A stretch of 11,184 bases of DNA from Verrucomicrobia bacterium UBA3214. GTDB lineage: Bacteria; Verrucomicrobiota; Kiritimatiellia; RFP12; UBA1067. How positions within the stretch are numbered: the stretch's first letter is position 1; the number at the start of each line of letters is the position of its first letter. The translations under genes and the position numbers were made by a program. Positions 5,008-11,184 of this stretch are shown here, in pieces. The notes under the pieces were generated by a model. The model worked only from the letters and a program-made list of their open reading frames with translations, had not been told where the DNA came from and did not search any database. The DNA is taken from NCBI GenBank assembly GCA_002363575.1, contig DEWI01000160.1:1-11184 (forward strand), written 5' to 3'.

Positions 5008-6144
5008 ATGAAGACTCTTGAGAGATACGTATTTAAATCCTTTCTGTCGAGTTTCGTACTGGCGTTTCTCGTATTGAGCTTCGTCTTGACGATCGGTCTG
5101 CTGGTGCAAATCGTATCTTTCGTGCTCGATGGCGTCGGCGCTTCGCTCGTCGCGGAATTCGCCGCCGTCAGTTTCCCGGAAACGATGCAATGGACGATAC
5201 CGCTGGCGCTGCTCGTCTCCAGCATTCTCGTCTTCTCCCGCCTTTCCGCCGATAGCGAAATCGCCGCGATGCGCTCGTGCGGAGTGGATTTGGCGAGCAT
5301 AATGAAGTGGCCGGTGCTGTTCGCGCTCGCCTGCACCGTGCTAGGCGCGTGGGTGAACAACGAAATCGTGCCGCGCGGCCACGAGGTGCGGCGCAGCCTG
5401 AAATCCCGCGTCAGCGTGGATACGGGGCTGGAGCTTCTCGAGCCCGGCCTGTGGATAGAGGATTTCCCGAAACTGAAGCTCTACTTCGGCGCGAAAGAAG
5501 GGAACTGGCTCTTCGATCTCGTCGTCATGGACTACACCGATTCGCGCGTGGACAGGATGATACGCGCGTCCAAGGCGCTCGTCGAGAGCGTCGGCCGCGA
5601 TATCCACCTGGATCTCTACGGCGTGACGATCGACCCGCTGGACGCCGACCATCCGGGAATGGCGCGCGCCGCGCGCTGCCAGCACGTCATCGAAAACGCC
5701 CTCGAAGACTCCTCGTACACGAAGAAAGGCAAAGACCTCAGATTCTTCGAGCTGGTCAAGAAAATATCCGGCATGAAAAAGCTCAACGAGCGCGCCGCCG
5801 CCGGCGCCGATGCCGACGGCGACAAGGCGGCGGCGGAAAAGCTCAAGCGCAACATGAAGCGCGCGCGCTCCAAGTTGAAAGTCGAGCTTTCCAAGCGTTT
5901 TGTCTTCGCGGCCGCGTCGCTCTGCTTCGTCCTCGTGGGAATCCCGCTGGGGATACGCTCGCAGCGCAAGGAGAGTTCCATCGGGATGGCGATCGCTCTC
6001 GCCGTCGCGCTCGGATACTACATGGTCGTGATACTCATGATAAGCCTGCAAAAGGCATACCAGATACACCCGGAATTTCTGATCTGGCTGCCCGTCGCGT
6101 TCTCGCTGGGCCTCGCGGCGCGCTTCATCGCCAAAAACAGATGA
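5008..6144 (+). CDS. LPS export permease, LptF/LptG (YjgP/YjgQ) family
   Basis: A 378-residue inner-membrane permease that, as an LptF-LptG pair with the LptB ATPase, extracts LPS and feeds the periplasmic bridge. The N-terminus MKTLERYVFKSFLSSFVLAFLVL is the family's usual start, supporting the ATG at 5008 despite the very short leader. Three membrane spans are visible near residues 12-40, 52-78 and 100-118. The coupling-helix region RLSADSEIAAMRSCGVDLASI (78-98) follows span 2, a periplasmic jellyroll spans about 135-295, and three more spans lie near 298-317, 325-347 and 355-374. An alanine/aspartate/lysine-rich linker (about 262-285) interrupts the part before span 4. Which of LptF or LptG it is cannot be settled here, because only one copy is in the window; the partner must be elsewhere. 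It leads an operon with lpxA 67 bases downstream. Confidence 0.92.
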   Translation: MKTLERYVFKSFLSSFVLAFLVLSFVLTIGLLVQIVSFVLDGVGASLVAEFAAVSFPETMQWTIPLALLVSSILVFSRLSADSEIAAMRSCGVDLASIMKWPVLFALACTVLGAWVNNEIVPRGHEVRRSLKSRVSVDTGLELLEPGLWIEDFPKLKLYFGAKEGNWLFDLVVMDYTDSRVDRMIRASKALVESVGRDIHLDLYGVTIDPLDADHPGMARAARCQHVIENALEDSSYTKKGKDLRFFELVKKISGMKKLNERAAAGADADGDKAAAEKLKRNMKRARSKLKVELSKRFVFAAASLCFVLVGIPLGIRSQRKESSIGMAIALAVALGYYMVVILMISLQKAYQIHPEFLIWLPVAFSLGLAARFIAKNR

Positions 6145-6211
6145 GCCGCCGCGCCGGACGCGCAACACACAACCTTTGAACCTGCTGGAATTTCCCGAAA
6201 GGAGAAAACAT

Positions 6212-6991
6212 ATGGCAAAAATCCACCCGACGGCAATTGTCGAAGACGGCGCCATCCTCGGCGAAGATGTCGCAATCGGGCCGTACGCGCGCGTTGGCGT
6301 CAACGCGAAAATCGGCGATGGCACGACGATCGGCCAAGGCGCGATAATCGACGGGCACACGACCATCGGCTCCATGTGCCAGATATTCCCGTACGCGCTC
6401 ATCGGCATGAAGACGCAGGACCTCAAATACCAGGAAGGCTCTGTAAGCTTCGTCGAGATCGGCGACAGGACGGTGATACGCGAATTCGCCACCGTCCACC
6501 TCGGAACGAAAGACGGCGAAAAGACCATAATCGGCAACGACTGCCTTTTCATGGCCTACTGCCACGCGGCGCATGGCGTCATTCTCGGCGACCATGTAAT
6601 CTGCTCCAACAACGTGCAGCTCGCCGGCGACGTCCACCTCCAGGACTGGGCGATCGTGGGCGGCAGCTGCGCCGCGCACCAGTTCGTCACCGTCGGCAGG
6701 CACTCGATGACCGGCGGCATGGTGAAAATCCGCCAAGACTCCCCGCCGTACATGCTCGTGGACGAAGACGCCGGAAACCAGAAAGTGATCGGAGTGAATG
6801 TAGTCGGCCTCACGCGCCGCGGCTTCAAAAAGGAAATCGTCGCCGCGCTGAAAGAGGCGCACAGGCTGATCTACCGTTCGGGGCTGAACCGCACGCAGGC
6901 GCTCGACCGCGTCGAACACGATATCGAACCTTGCGAAGAAATCGCCACACTGGTGGATTTCTACCGCCACTCTACGCGCGGCGTCTGCTGA
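6212..6991 (+). CDS. lpxA: Acyl-ACP:UDP-N-acetylglucosamine O-acyltransferase (LpxA)
   Basis: Cytosolic first enzyme of lipid A synthesis, transferring a 3-hydroxyacyl chain from ACP to the 3-OH of UDP-GlcNAc. At 259 residues it matches the family (E. coli 262). The start at 6212 has a strong Shine-Dalgarno AAAGGAG at 6198-6204. Left-handed beta-helix hexapeptides fill the first 180 residues (IHPTAIVEDGAILGEDVAIGPYARVG). QDLKYQ lies at 69-74, the catalytic His is His121 in CHAAHG (matching E. coli His125), and AAHQF is at 154-158. The C-terminal helical part contains VIGVNVVGLTRRGF. Gly169 aligns with E. coli Gly173, the acyl-length ruler residue, which favours a long (about C14) hydroxyacyl donor; that is an inference from E. 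coli and Pseudomonas enzymes. It lies between the LPS permease and murF in one operon. Confidence 0.97.
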   Translation: MAKIHPTAIVEDGAILGEDVAIGPYARVGVNAKIGDGTTIGQGAIIDGHTTIGSMCQIFPYALIGMKTQDLKYQEGSVSFVEIGDRTVIREFATVHLGTKDGEKTIIGNDCLFMAYCHAAHGVILGDHVICSNNVQLAGDVHLQDWAIVGGSCAAHQFVTVGRHSMTGGMVKIRQDSPPYMLVDEDAGNQKVIGVNVVGLTRRGFKKEIVAALKEAHRLIYRSGLNRTQALDRVEHDIEPCEEIATLVDFYRHSTRGVC

Positions 6992-7037
6992 AGACGCGCG
7001 CCCGCGGCGGCGCGCCGGAGCTTGAAAGGAAGGCTTG

Positions 7038-8210
7038 ATGGAAGGCAATATGGACAATCCGCGCCTGGCGGGCGGCGAGACCGCCGAATACGTGCGCAAG
7101 GCGACGTTCGATTCCCGCGAAGTGCGTCCGGGCATGACGTTCATCGCGCTCAAAGGCGAAAAGGCCGACGGCCGGGATTTCATTCCCCAGGCCGTCGCCA
7201 AAGGCGCCACGCGGATACTGATCGGCCAGGATGAACTCGAGCGCGCGGCGAAAGAACGCCGCGCCGCGCTTCGCGCAAAAGTCGTCGGCGTGACAGGATC
7301 GGCCGGGAAGACGACGACGAAAGAGCTTCTCAAAGCGTTCCTCTCGAAAATCGGCAAGACGCACGCGACGGAGGGGAATTTCAACAACCATATCGGCCTG
7401 CCCCTAACCATACTCGACTGCCCGGACGACGCCGATTTCCTCGTGCTGGAAATGGGCACGAACCATCCGGGGGAAATAGCGCATCTGTGCGAGATCGCCC
7501 TGCCTGATTCCGCCGTCCTCACGAACGTCGGCACCGCGCATATCGAATTCTTCGGCACGCGCGAAGCCATCGCAAGAGAAAAAGGCGTGTTGATCGGCGC
7601 GGCGAAGGAATTCGGCGTCGTGAATGCAGACTGCTTCGGACTGGACGAAATCCCGCGAGAGCGGCGCGTCTTCGCTTCCCGCCCAAGCAAAAGGTTCGAG
7701 GACGCCGTGGCGAGCGTCCTGCCGGGCAAACACAACCTCGCGAACGCTTCGCTCGCTTTCACGCTCGCGAACCGTTACGGCATCGACGAAGACGGCGCCA
7801 TCGCGGCGCTCGAAGGCTTCGCGCTGCCAGGCGCGCGCTGGCGGAAATCCTCGCGCGACGGCGTGAATTACATCGACGACACCTACAACGCCAACCCGGA
7901 TTCGATGGTCGCCGCGCTCGAGACATTCGCGGCGCAGCCATGCGCGGGACGCCGCATCGCCGTCCTCGGCGATATGTTCGAGCTTGGAGAAAGGTCGCTC
8001 GAATTCCACCGCCTGGTCTTCGAAAAAGCCGCGGCGCTGCCGATCGATCTCGTTGTCGCCGTTGGCGAAATGTCTGCGCAATGCAAAGCGGACGCCTCGT
8101 ATCCCGACGCCGCCGCGCTACACGCCGCGCTAGGCGCCATCGCGCGCCCCGGCGACACGGTCCTCCTCAAAGCCTCCCACGGCATGCACCTCGGGCTGGG
8201 AAACGACTGA
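7038..8210 (+). CDS. murF: UDP-MurNAc-tripeptide:D-alanyl-D-alanine ligase (MurF), short form
   Basis: Cytosolic ATP-dependent ligase adding D-Ala-D-Ala to UDP-MurNAc-tripeptide. The start at 7038 has GAAAGGAAGG just upstream; a TTG at 7035 is also open. Motifs in order: TFDSREVRPGMTFIALKGEKADGRDF (23-48), ATP P-loop GVTGSAGKTTTKE (84-96), EGNFNNHIGLPLTIL (112-126), EMGTNHPGEI (138-147), TNVGTAHIEFFGT (162-174), KHNLANAS (231-238), DDTYNANPDSM (280-290), GDMFELGE (311-318), and a variant end KASHGMHLG in place of the usual KGSRGMxLE. The 390 residues compare with about 450 in the family; the shortfall is in the N-terminal region ahead of the P-loop and in the central domain between TAHIE and KHNLAN. 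All catalytic motifs are present, so it is probably active. It is not next to murE, mraY or other division-cluster genes. Confidence 0.95.
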   Translation: MEGNMDNPRLAGGETAEYVRKATFDSREVRPGMTFIALKGEKADGRDFIPQAVAKGATRILIGQDELERAAKERRAALRAKVVGVTGSAGKTTTKELLKAFLSKIGKTHATEGNFNNHIGLPLTILDCPDDADFLVLEMGTNHPGEIAHLCEIALPDSAVLTNVGTAHIEFFGTREAIAREKGVLIGAAKEFGVVNADCFGLDEIPRERRVFASRPSKRFEDAVASVLPGKHNLANASLAFTLANRYGIDEDGAIAALEGFALPGARWRKSSRDGVNYIDDTYNANPDSMVAALETFAAQPCAGRRIAVLGDMFELGERSLEFHRLVFEKAAALPIDLVVAVGEMSAQCKADASYPDAAALHAALGAIARPGDTVLLKASHGMHLGLGND

Positions 8211-8239
8211 ACACCGCCCTGCGGCATGCACCTGACGCA

Positions 8240-9574
8240 ATGCGCGAACAATTGAAATCCCGGTTTGGTTTCCTGATGCTGGCGGCGGGATGCGCCGTCG
8301 GCCTCGGCAATGTATGGCGCTTCCCGTTCGTCGTCGGCCAAAACGGCGGCGCCGCGTTCGTGCTCGTGTATCTTGCATTCCTCGCGATACTCGGCTTCCC
8401 GCTTCTCGTGGCGGAACTCGCGATAGGCCGCGGCGCCGCCCGCGGCCTCGGCACGGCGATGCCGCGGCTGGCGGCTTCCTGCAAGCCCTTCTGGCGGCGC
8501 CTTGCGCTTACAGTGTTCGCAGGCAATTTCGTGCTGATGATCTACTATACGGATGTCGCGGGGTGGCTCGCGCGCTATGCCTGCGACTACGCCACCGGCG
8601 CGATGTCCATCCTCGAGCAAAGCCAGACCGAAAGCTTCGCGAAGCACTTTGAAACCGTCAGGCAAAGCCGCCTGCATTGCGCTCTCTGGATGGCCGGCAC
8701 CGTCGCGGCGGCCGCTCTCATATGCCGCGCCGGCGTCGTCAAAGGCGTCGAGAGAGTGACGAAGTTTCTCATGGTCTCCCTCCTCGCGCTGCTCGGCGCG
8801 CTGGCCGCCAAAGCCCTCACGCTTCCCGGCGCCGCCGAAGGCGTGCGTTTCTACCTCTATCCCGACTGGGCGAAATTCATGGAGCATCCATGGCGCGCCA
8901 TACTCGAAGCGATGGGCCAGGCGTTCTTCACCCTTTCGCTCGGCGTAGGCTGCATGACGATTTTCGGCAGCTACATCCCGCGGCGGCATTCGCTCGTCAA
9001 AGAAGCGGCGTGGATAATCGCGATAGACACGCTCGTCGCCATTCTCGCGGGCCTCGTGATTTTCCCCGCCTGCATATCATGCTCGATATCGCCATCAAGC
9101 GGCCCCGGGCTGATCTTCATCGCGCTGCCGGAAGTCTTTTCGCGCATGGCCGGCGGCGCGTTCTGGGGCTTTGTTTTCTTCCTCTTCCTGGGGTTTGCCG
9201 CATTCACGACAATCATCGCCGTGTTCGAATGCCTCATCGGCGGCCTCTGCGACGAACAGGCCGCGCCAGGCCGCCGCGGCGCGATCTCGCTTGGCGTGGG
9301 CGCGGCGGTGGCGCTCGCATCGCTGCCGTGCATTCTCTGGCAGCCTGTGCTGGGCTGGGAGGATTTCGCCGTTTCGCAGCTCTGGCTTCCGCTGGGCGCG
9401 CTGGCGCAATGCGTTTTCACGACTTGCCGCGCCGGCTGGGGATGGAAAGGCTTCAGAGACGAGGCGAGCGCGGGCGCGGGCGCGCCCATGCCGCAATGGA
9501 TGCGCCTGCATATGACGGCGGCAATACCTCTCTTGATAATCGCCGTAATCCTCGCCGGCATTTTCTCGACTTGA
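8240..9574 (+). CDS. Neurotransmitter:sodium symporter (SNF/NSS) family transporter
   Basis: A 444-residue multi-span inner-membrane protein of the LeuT-fold NSS family, importing amino acids or related amines with sodium. The N-terminal signature FGFLMLAAGCAVGLGNVWRFPFVVGQNGGAAFVLVYL (9-45) is nearly the family consensus and includes the unwound span-1 region for sodium and substrate binding, with the conserved arginine gate in WRFP. Later marks include GQAFFTLSLGVGCMTIFGSYIP (about 229-250). Eleven or so hydrophobic spans can be counted, ending with IPLLIIAVILAGIF. The ATG at 8240 is chosen because the family homology begins there; no Shine-Dalgarno is visible and it lies 29 bases after murF, so coupling is possible. 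The frame is open far upstream inside murF, but that is a shadow. Substrate cannot be predicted. Its stop is one base from the ruvC start. Confidence 0.92.
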   Translation: MREQLKSRFGFLMLAAGCAVGLGNVWRFPFVVGQNGGAAFVLVYLAFLAILGFPLLVAELAIGRGAARGLGTAMPRLAASCKPFWRRLALTVFAGNFVLMIYYTDVAGWLARYACDYATGAMSILEQSQTESFAKHFETVRQSRLHCALWMAGTVAAAALICRAGVVKGVERVTKFLMVSLLALLGALAAKALTLPGAAEGVRFYLYPDWAKFMEHPWRAILEAMGQAFFTLSLGVGCMTIFGSYIPRRHSLVKEAAWIIAIDTLVAILAGLVIFPACISCSISPSSGPGLIFIALPEVFSRMAGGAFWGFVFFLFLGFAAFTTIIAVFECLIGGLCDEQAAPGRRGAISLGVGAAVALASLPCILWQPVLGWEDFAVSQLWLPLGALAQCVFTTCRAGWGWKGFRDEASAGAGAPMPQWMRLHMTAAIPLLIIAVILAGIFST

Positions 9575-9575
9575 C

Positions 9576-10073
9576 ATGATCATCCTCGGCGTCGATACAT
9601 CGCTCAGATCGAGCGGCTACGGCATTCTCGAGACGGCAGGCTCGCGCATGCGCGCTCTCGACTTTGGCAACATCCCCAATGCGCGCGATCTGCCCGTCTC
9701 CGCATGCCTGCGCGCGATCCACGGGAAAATCGCCTCGCTGATCGAACAATGGCAGCCGCAGGTCGCCAGCATCGAAAAGGTCATCTACGGCAAAAACGCC
9801 AATACGATGATGGTGCTTGGCGAAGCGCGCGGCGCCGTGATCGTGGCCGCCGCCGCCGCAGGCCTCCCGATCTACGAATACGAGCCGCGGCGCGTCAAGA
9901 GAGCCGTATGCGGAAACGCCTTGGCCGAGAAGCCGCAGATTCAGCGCATGGTCAAGGCCCTGCTGGCGCTCGACTCCATACCGCAAAACGACGCGGCCGA
10001 CGCGCTCGCGCTCGCGATTTGCCACGCGCACGCCGGGAGGACGGTCATCGGCGGCGATGCCAGCCTCGTCTGA
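9576..10073 (+). CDS. ruvC: Holliday junction resolvase RuvC
   Basis: Endonuclease that cuts Holliday junctions made by recombination, working with RuvAB. The 165-residue length is typical. The four acidic catalytic residues are present: Asp7 in ILGVDTSLRSSGYG, Glu67 in SIEKVIYGKN, and Asp139 and Asp142 in NDAADALALAICHAH, in line with E. coli Asp7, Glu66, Asp138 and Asp141. Also conserved are LGEARGAVIVAAAAAGLPIYEYEPRRVKRAVCGNALAEKPQIQRMV. The first motif is divergent: the usual GIDPGxxxTGYG is GVDTSLRSSGYG. The ATG begins one base after the transporter stop, so translation is probably coupled. ruvA and ruvB are not in the window, and being between a symporter and a phosphatase-like gene is not a classical ruv arrangement. 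Confidence 0.95.
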   Translation: MIILGVDTSLRSSGYGILETAGSRMRALDFGNIPNARDLPVSACLRAIHGKIASLIEQWQPQVASIEKVIYGKNANTMMVLGEARGAVIVAAAAAGLPIYEYEPRRVKRAVCGNALAEKPQIQRMVKALLALDSIPQNDAADALALAICHAHAGRTVIGGDASLV

Positions 10074-10102
10074 AGCGCCGCCCGCAACCTTCGCAAACAA
10101 TC

Positions 10103-10762
10103 ATGAACACCGCCTGCATGACTATCCAGAACCTGCACGACGAATTGGCAAGAGGCTCGAGAGTCCTTCTGATGACGCGCCACGCGGAACGCCCGCATAT
10201 CGATCCGGAAGACCCGACATTCGGAGAAACGCTGCCGATCACGGAAAACGGGCGGCGCATGGCCGGAGAATTGGGGCGCTCGCTCCGCACGCCGCACGCC
10301 GTGCAGTTCATGGCCAGCCCCCTTCGCCGCACGCGCATGACGGCCGCCTGCATCGCGGCCGGCATGGGGCTTTCCGGACGCTGGAGCTTCGACACCATCC
10401 CCACCGACCCGCTGATCGGCAACGACAGCTTCTACTACGCCGACGTCAGGCAAGTCTGGCAGCTTTTCCGCGGCGGCGAATTCTACCGCCCGGTGATAGA
10501 ATATTGCACGACCGGCATGCAGACCGGATTCCGCGAACTGCATGCCGCGACGGACATGCTGGAAAAGCATGTCGTGGCGAAATTCACCGCGCAGCTCGGC
10601 ATCTTCACCACCCACGACCTTTTCATCGCCGCTTTCCTCTCGGCGCGCGGCGCCGCCCCTAAGTGGTCGGAAGAGAATTGGGTCGGCTTCTGCGACTCCG
10701 CCGCGATCGTCATCGCGCCGGATTCATCGCGCCGCTACGCGCTCGTGAAATGCGGCTCGTGA
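10103..10762 (+). CDS. Histidine phosphatase superfamily (phosphoglycerate mutase-like) protein
   Basis: A 219-residue protein with the marks of branch 1 of the histidine phosphatase superfamily. The phosphohistidine motif is MTRHAERP (Arg26-His27; RHAE rather than the common RHGE). GETLPITENGRRMAGELG (41-58) follows, then the second arginine region ASPLRRTRMTAACIA (71-85) and the late catalytic histidine TTHDLF (His171). The family acts through a phosphohistidine intermediate on sugar phosphates, phosphoproteins or other phosphoesters; the substrate here cannot be told. No signal peptide or span is visible, so it is probably cytosolic. The start at 10103 has no Shine-Dalgarno, and an ATG at 10118 is an alternative. 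It follows ruvC by 29 bases and is the last gene of the plus-strand run, ending at a hairpin shared with the convergent RidA gene. Confidence 0.85.
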   Translation: MNTACMTIQNLHDELARGSRVLLMTRHAERPHIDPEDPTFGETLPITENGRRMAGELGRSLRTPHAVQFMASPLRRTRMTAACIAAGMGLSGRWSFDTIPTDPLIGNDSFYYADVRQVWQLFRGGEFYRPVIEYCTTGMQTGFRELHAATDMLEKHVVAKFTAQLGIFTTHDLFIAAFLSARGAAPKWSEENWVGFCDSAAIVIAPDSSRRYALVKCGS

Positions 10763-10772
10763 AAGCCGCCCG

Positions 10773-10803
10773 GCATCGCCGCGGCCTCAAACCGCGGCGA
10801 TGC
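10773..10803. terminator. 12-bp perfect hairpin between convergent genes, probable two-way terminator-like structure
   Basis: GCATCGCCGCGG (10773-10784) pairs exactly with CCGCGGCGATGC (10792-10803) around a seven-base loop. It overlaps the end of the RidA coding region, whose stop codon (10787-10789 on this strand) falls in the loop. It lies 10 bases after the phosphatase-like gene's stop. Neither side has a U-run, so any termination would be of a non-classical kind. Confidence 0.5.
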
Positions 10804-11161
10804 ACTCGATTTCGACTTTGACGTCTTTCGGAAGGCGCGCCACTTCGACGCACGAGCGCGCGGGCTTCGTATCGCCGAACATTTCCGCATAGACCGCGTT
10901 CAACGCCGTGAAGTCGTTCATGTCCTTGACGAACACTGTCGTCTTCACGACTTTGGAGAGCGACGAACCGGCGGCCGCGAGGACGGCCGAAAGATTCGCG
11001 ATCGACTGGCGCGTCTGCTCTTCGATCGTCTCTGCGCGCACGCAACCCGCCGATGGATCTATCGGAATCTGCCCGGAGCAGAATATGAATCCGCCGGCCT
11101 TGACGGCTTGAGAATACGGGCCCAGCGCCTTCGGCGCGTTTTCCGTGTGAATGGTTTCCAT
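10787..11161 (-). CDS. ridA: RidA family enamine/imine deaminase (YjgF/UK114)
   Basis: A 124-residue protein of the RidA family, which as a trimer hydrolyses reactive 2-aminoacrylate and related imines released by PLP enzymes such as serine/threonine dehydratase, protecting other PLP enzymes. Signature regions are [12 protein letters not shown] (9-20), [10 protein letters not shown] (27-36) and the active-site stretch [24 protein letters not shown] (99-122), in which Arg102 and Glu118 match E. coli Arg105 and Glu120 that hold the substrate carboxylate and water. The start at 11161 has a clear Shine-Dalgarno, GGAAGGAG, four bases before the ATG (11166-11173 on this strand). Its promoter would lie beyond the window edge. 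It is convergent with the phosphatase-like gene. Confidence 0.96.
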   Translation of the reverse strand: METIHTENAPKALGPYSQAVKAGGFIFCSGQIPIDPSAGCVRAETIEEQTRQSIANLSAVLAAAGSSLSKVVKTTVFVKDMNDFTALNAVYAEMFGDTKPARSCVEVARLPKDVKVEIECIAAV

Positions 11162-11184
11162 TGCGCTCCTTCCAGCAAAAAAAA

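Noticed and set aside
5341..6552. 403-codon minus-strand frame across the permease gene and the start of lpxA
   Set aside because: Antisense shadow of the permease and lpxA; no recognisable protein features or ribosome site.
6125..7762. 545-codon open frame on the minus strand across lpxA and murF
   Set aside because: It is antisense to two unmistakable genes, the translation shows no domain and is rich in Arg/Ala/Asp. Long antisense frames are expected in GC-rich coding DNA.
1..11184. CRISPR array, insertion sequence or toxin-antitoxin pair
   Set aside because: No regularly spaced repeats, transposase motifs, terminal inverted repeats or small paired genes are seen.

Overview
This window looks like chromosome from a GC-rich, Gram-negative bacterium. 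It carries LPS genes (lpxA and an LptF/LptG-family permease), a peptidoglycan ligase (murF) and a LolA-like periplasmic protein. The mix of genes and some divergent motifs (a RuvC beginning GVDTSL, a short MurF) would suit an uncultured lineage of the Planctomycetes-Verrucomicrobia-Chlamydiae superphylum, for example a Kiritimatiellota or Verrucomicrobiota relative. That placement is an impression from protein motifs, not a measurement. Most of the DNA is housekeeping. The accessory part is roughly 580-4800.

Layout. (1) 1-582: 3' two-thirds of fmt (methionyl-tRNA formyltransferase), cut by the window edge. (2) 690-3450: a compact plus-strand operon of two acyl carrier proteins, a large fusion protein (membrane segment + acyl/aryl-ACP ligase + hot-dog dehydratase) and a LolA-like periplasmic protein. 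Two of its three junctions are ATGA overlaps. Gene order and motifs match one portion of aryl polyene (APE)/flexirubin/xanthomonadin-type clusters, but there is no ketosynthase, ketoreductase, acyl/glycosyltransferase or MMPL exporter here. (3) 3472-4593, minus strand: an unrecognised 373-residue soluble protein lying downstream (3' side) of a minus-strand tRNA-Arg(TCT) gene at 4714-4790, with a 10-bp-arm inverted repeat between them. (4) 4791-5007: a divergent control region. The tRNA and the permease gene are fired by oppositely oriented promoters sharing an identical 15-base extended -10 element, with two small hairpins between them. (5) 5008-10762: a plus-strand run of lptF/G-type permease, lpxA, murF, an SNF-family sodium symporter, ruvC and a histidine-phosphatase-family protein. 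(6) 10787-11161, minus strand: a RidA deaminase, convergent with the preceding gene across a 12-bp perfect hairpin.

How they work together. LpxA begins lipid A synthesis and the LptF/G permease moves finished LPS out of the inner membrane. MurF completes the UDP-MurNAc-pentapeptide, so region 5 is an envelope-building block with ruvC and a transporter added. In region 2, the ligase would charge the two ACPs with a carboxylic acid starter, the fused dehydratase would form double bonds during elongation, and the LolA-like protein would deal with a lipid or lipidated product in the periplasm. The chain-extending enzymes must be encoded elsewhere, or the locus is a remnant.

The most notable observations are the unusual three-part fusion, whose ligase lacks the usual segment before the P-loop, the minimal APE-like set next to fmt, and the paired promoters, one of which would give an almost leaderless mRNA for the permease.
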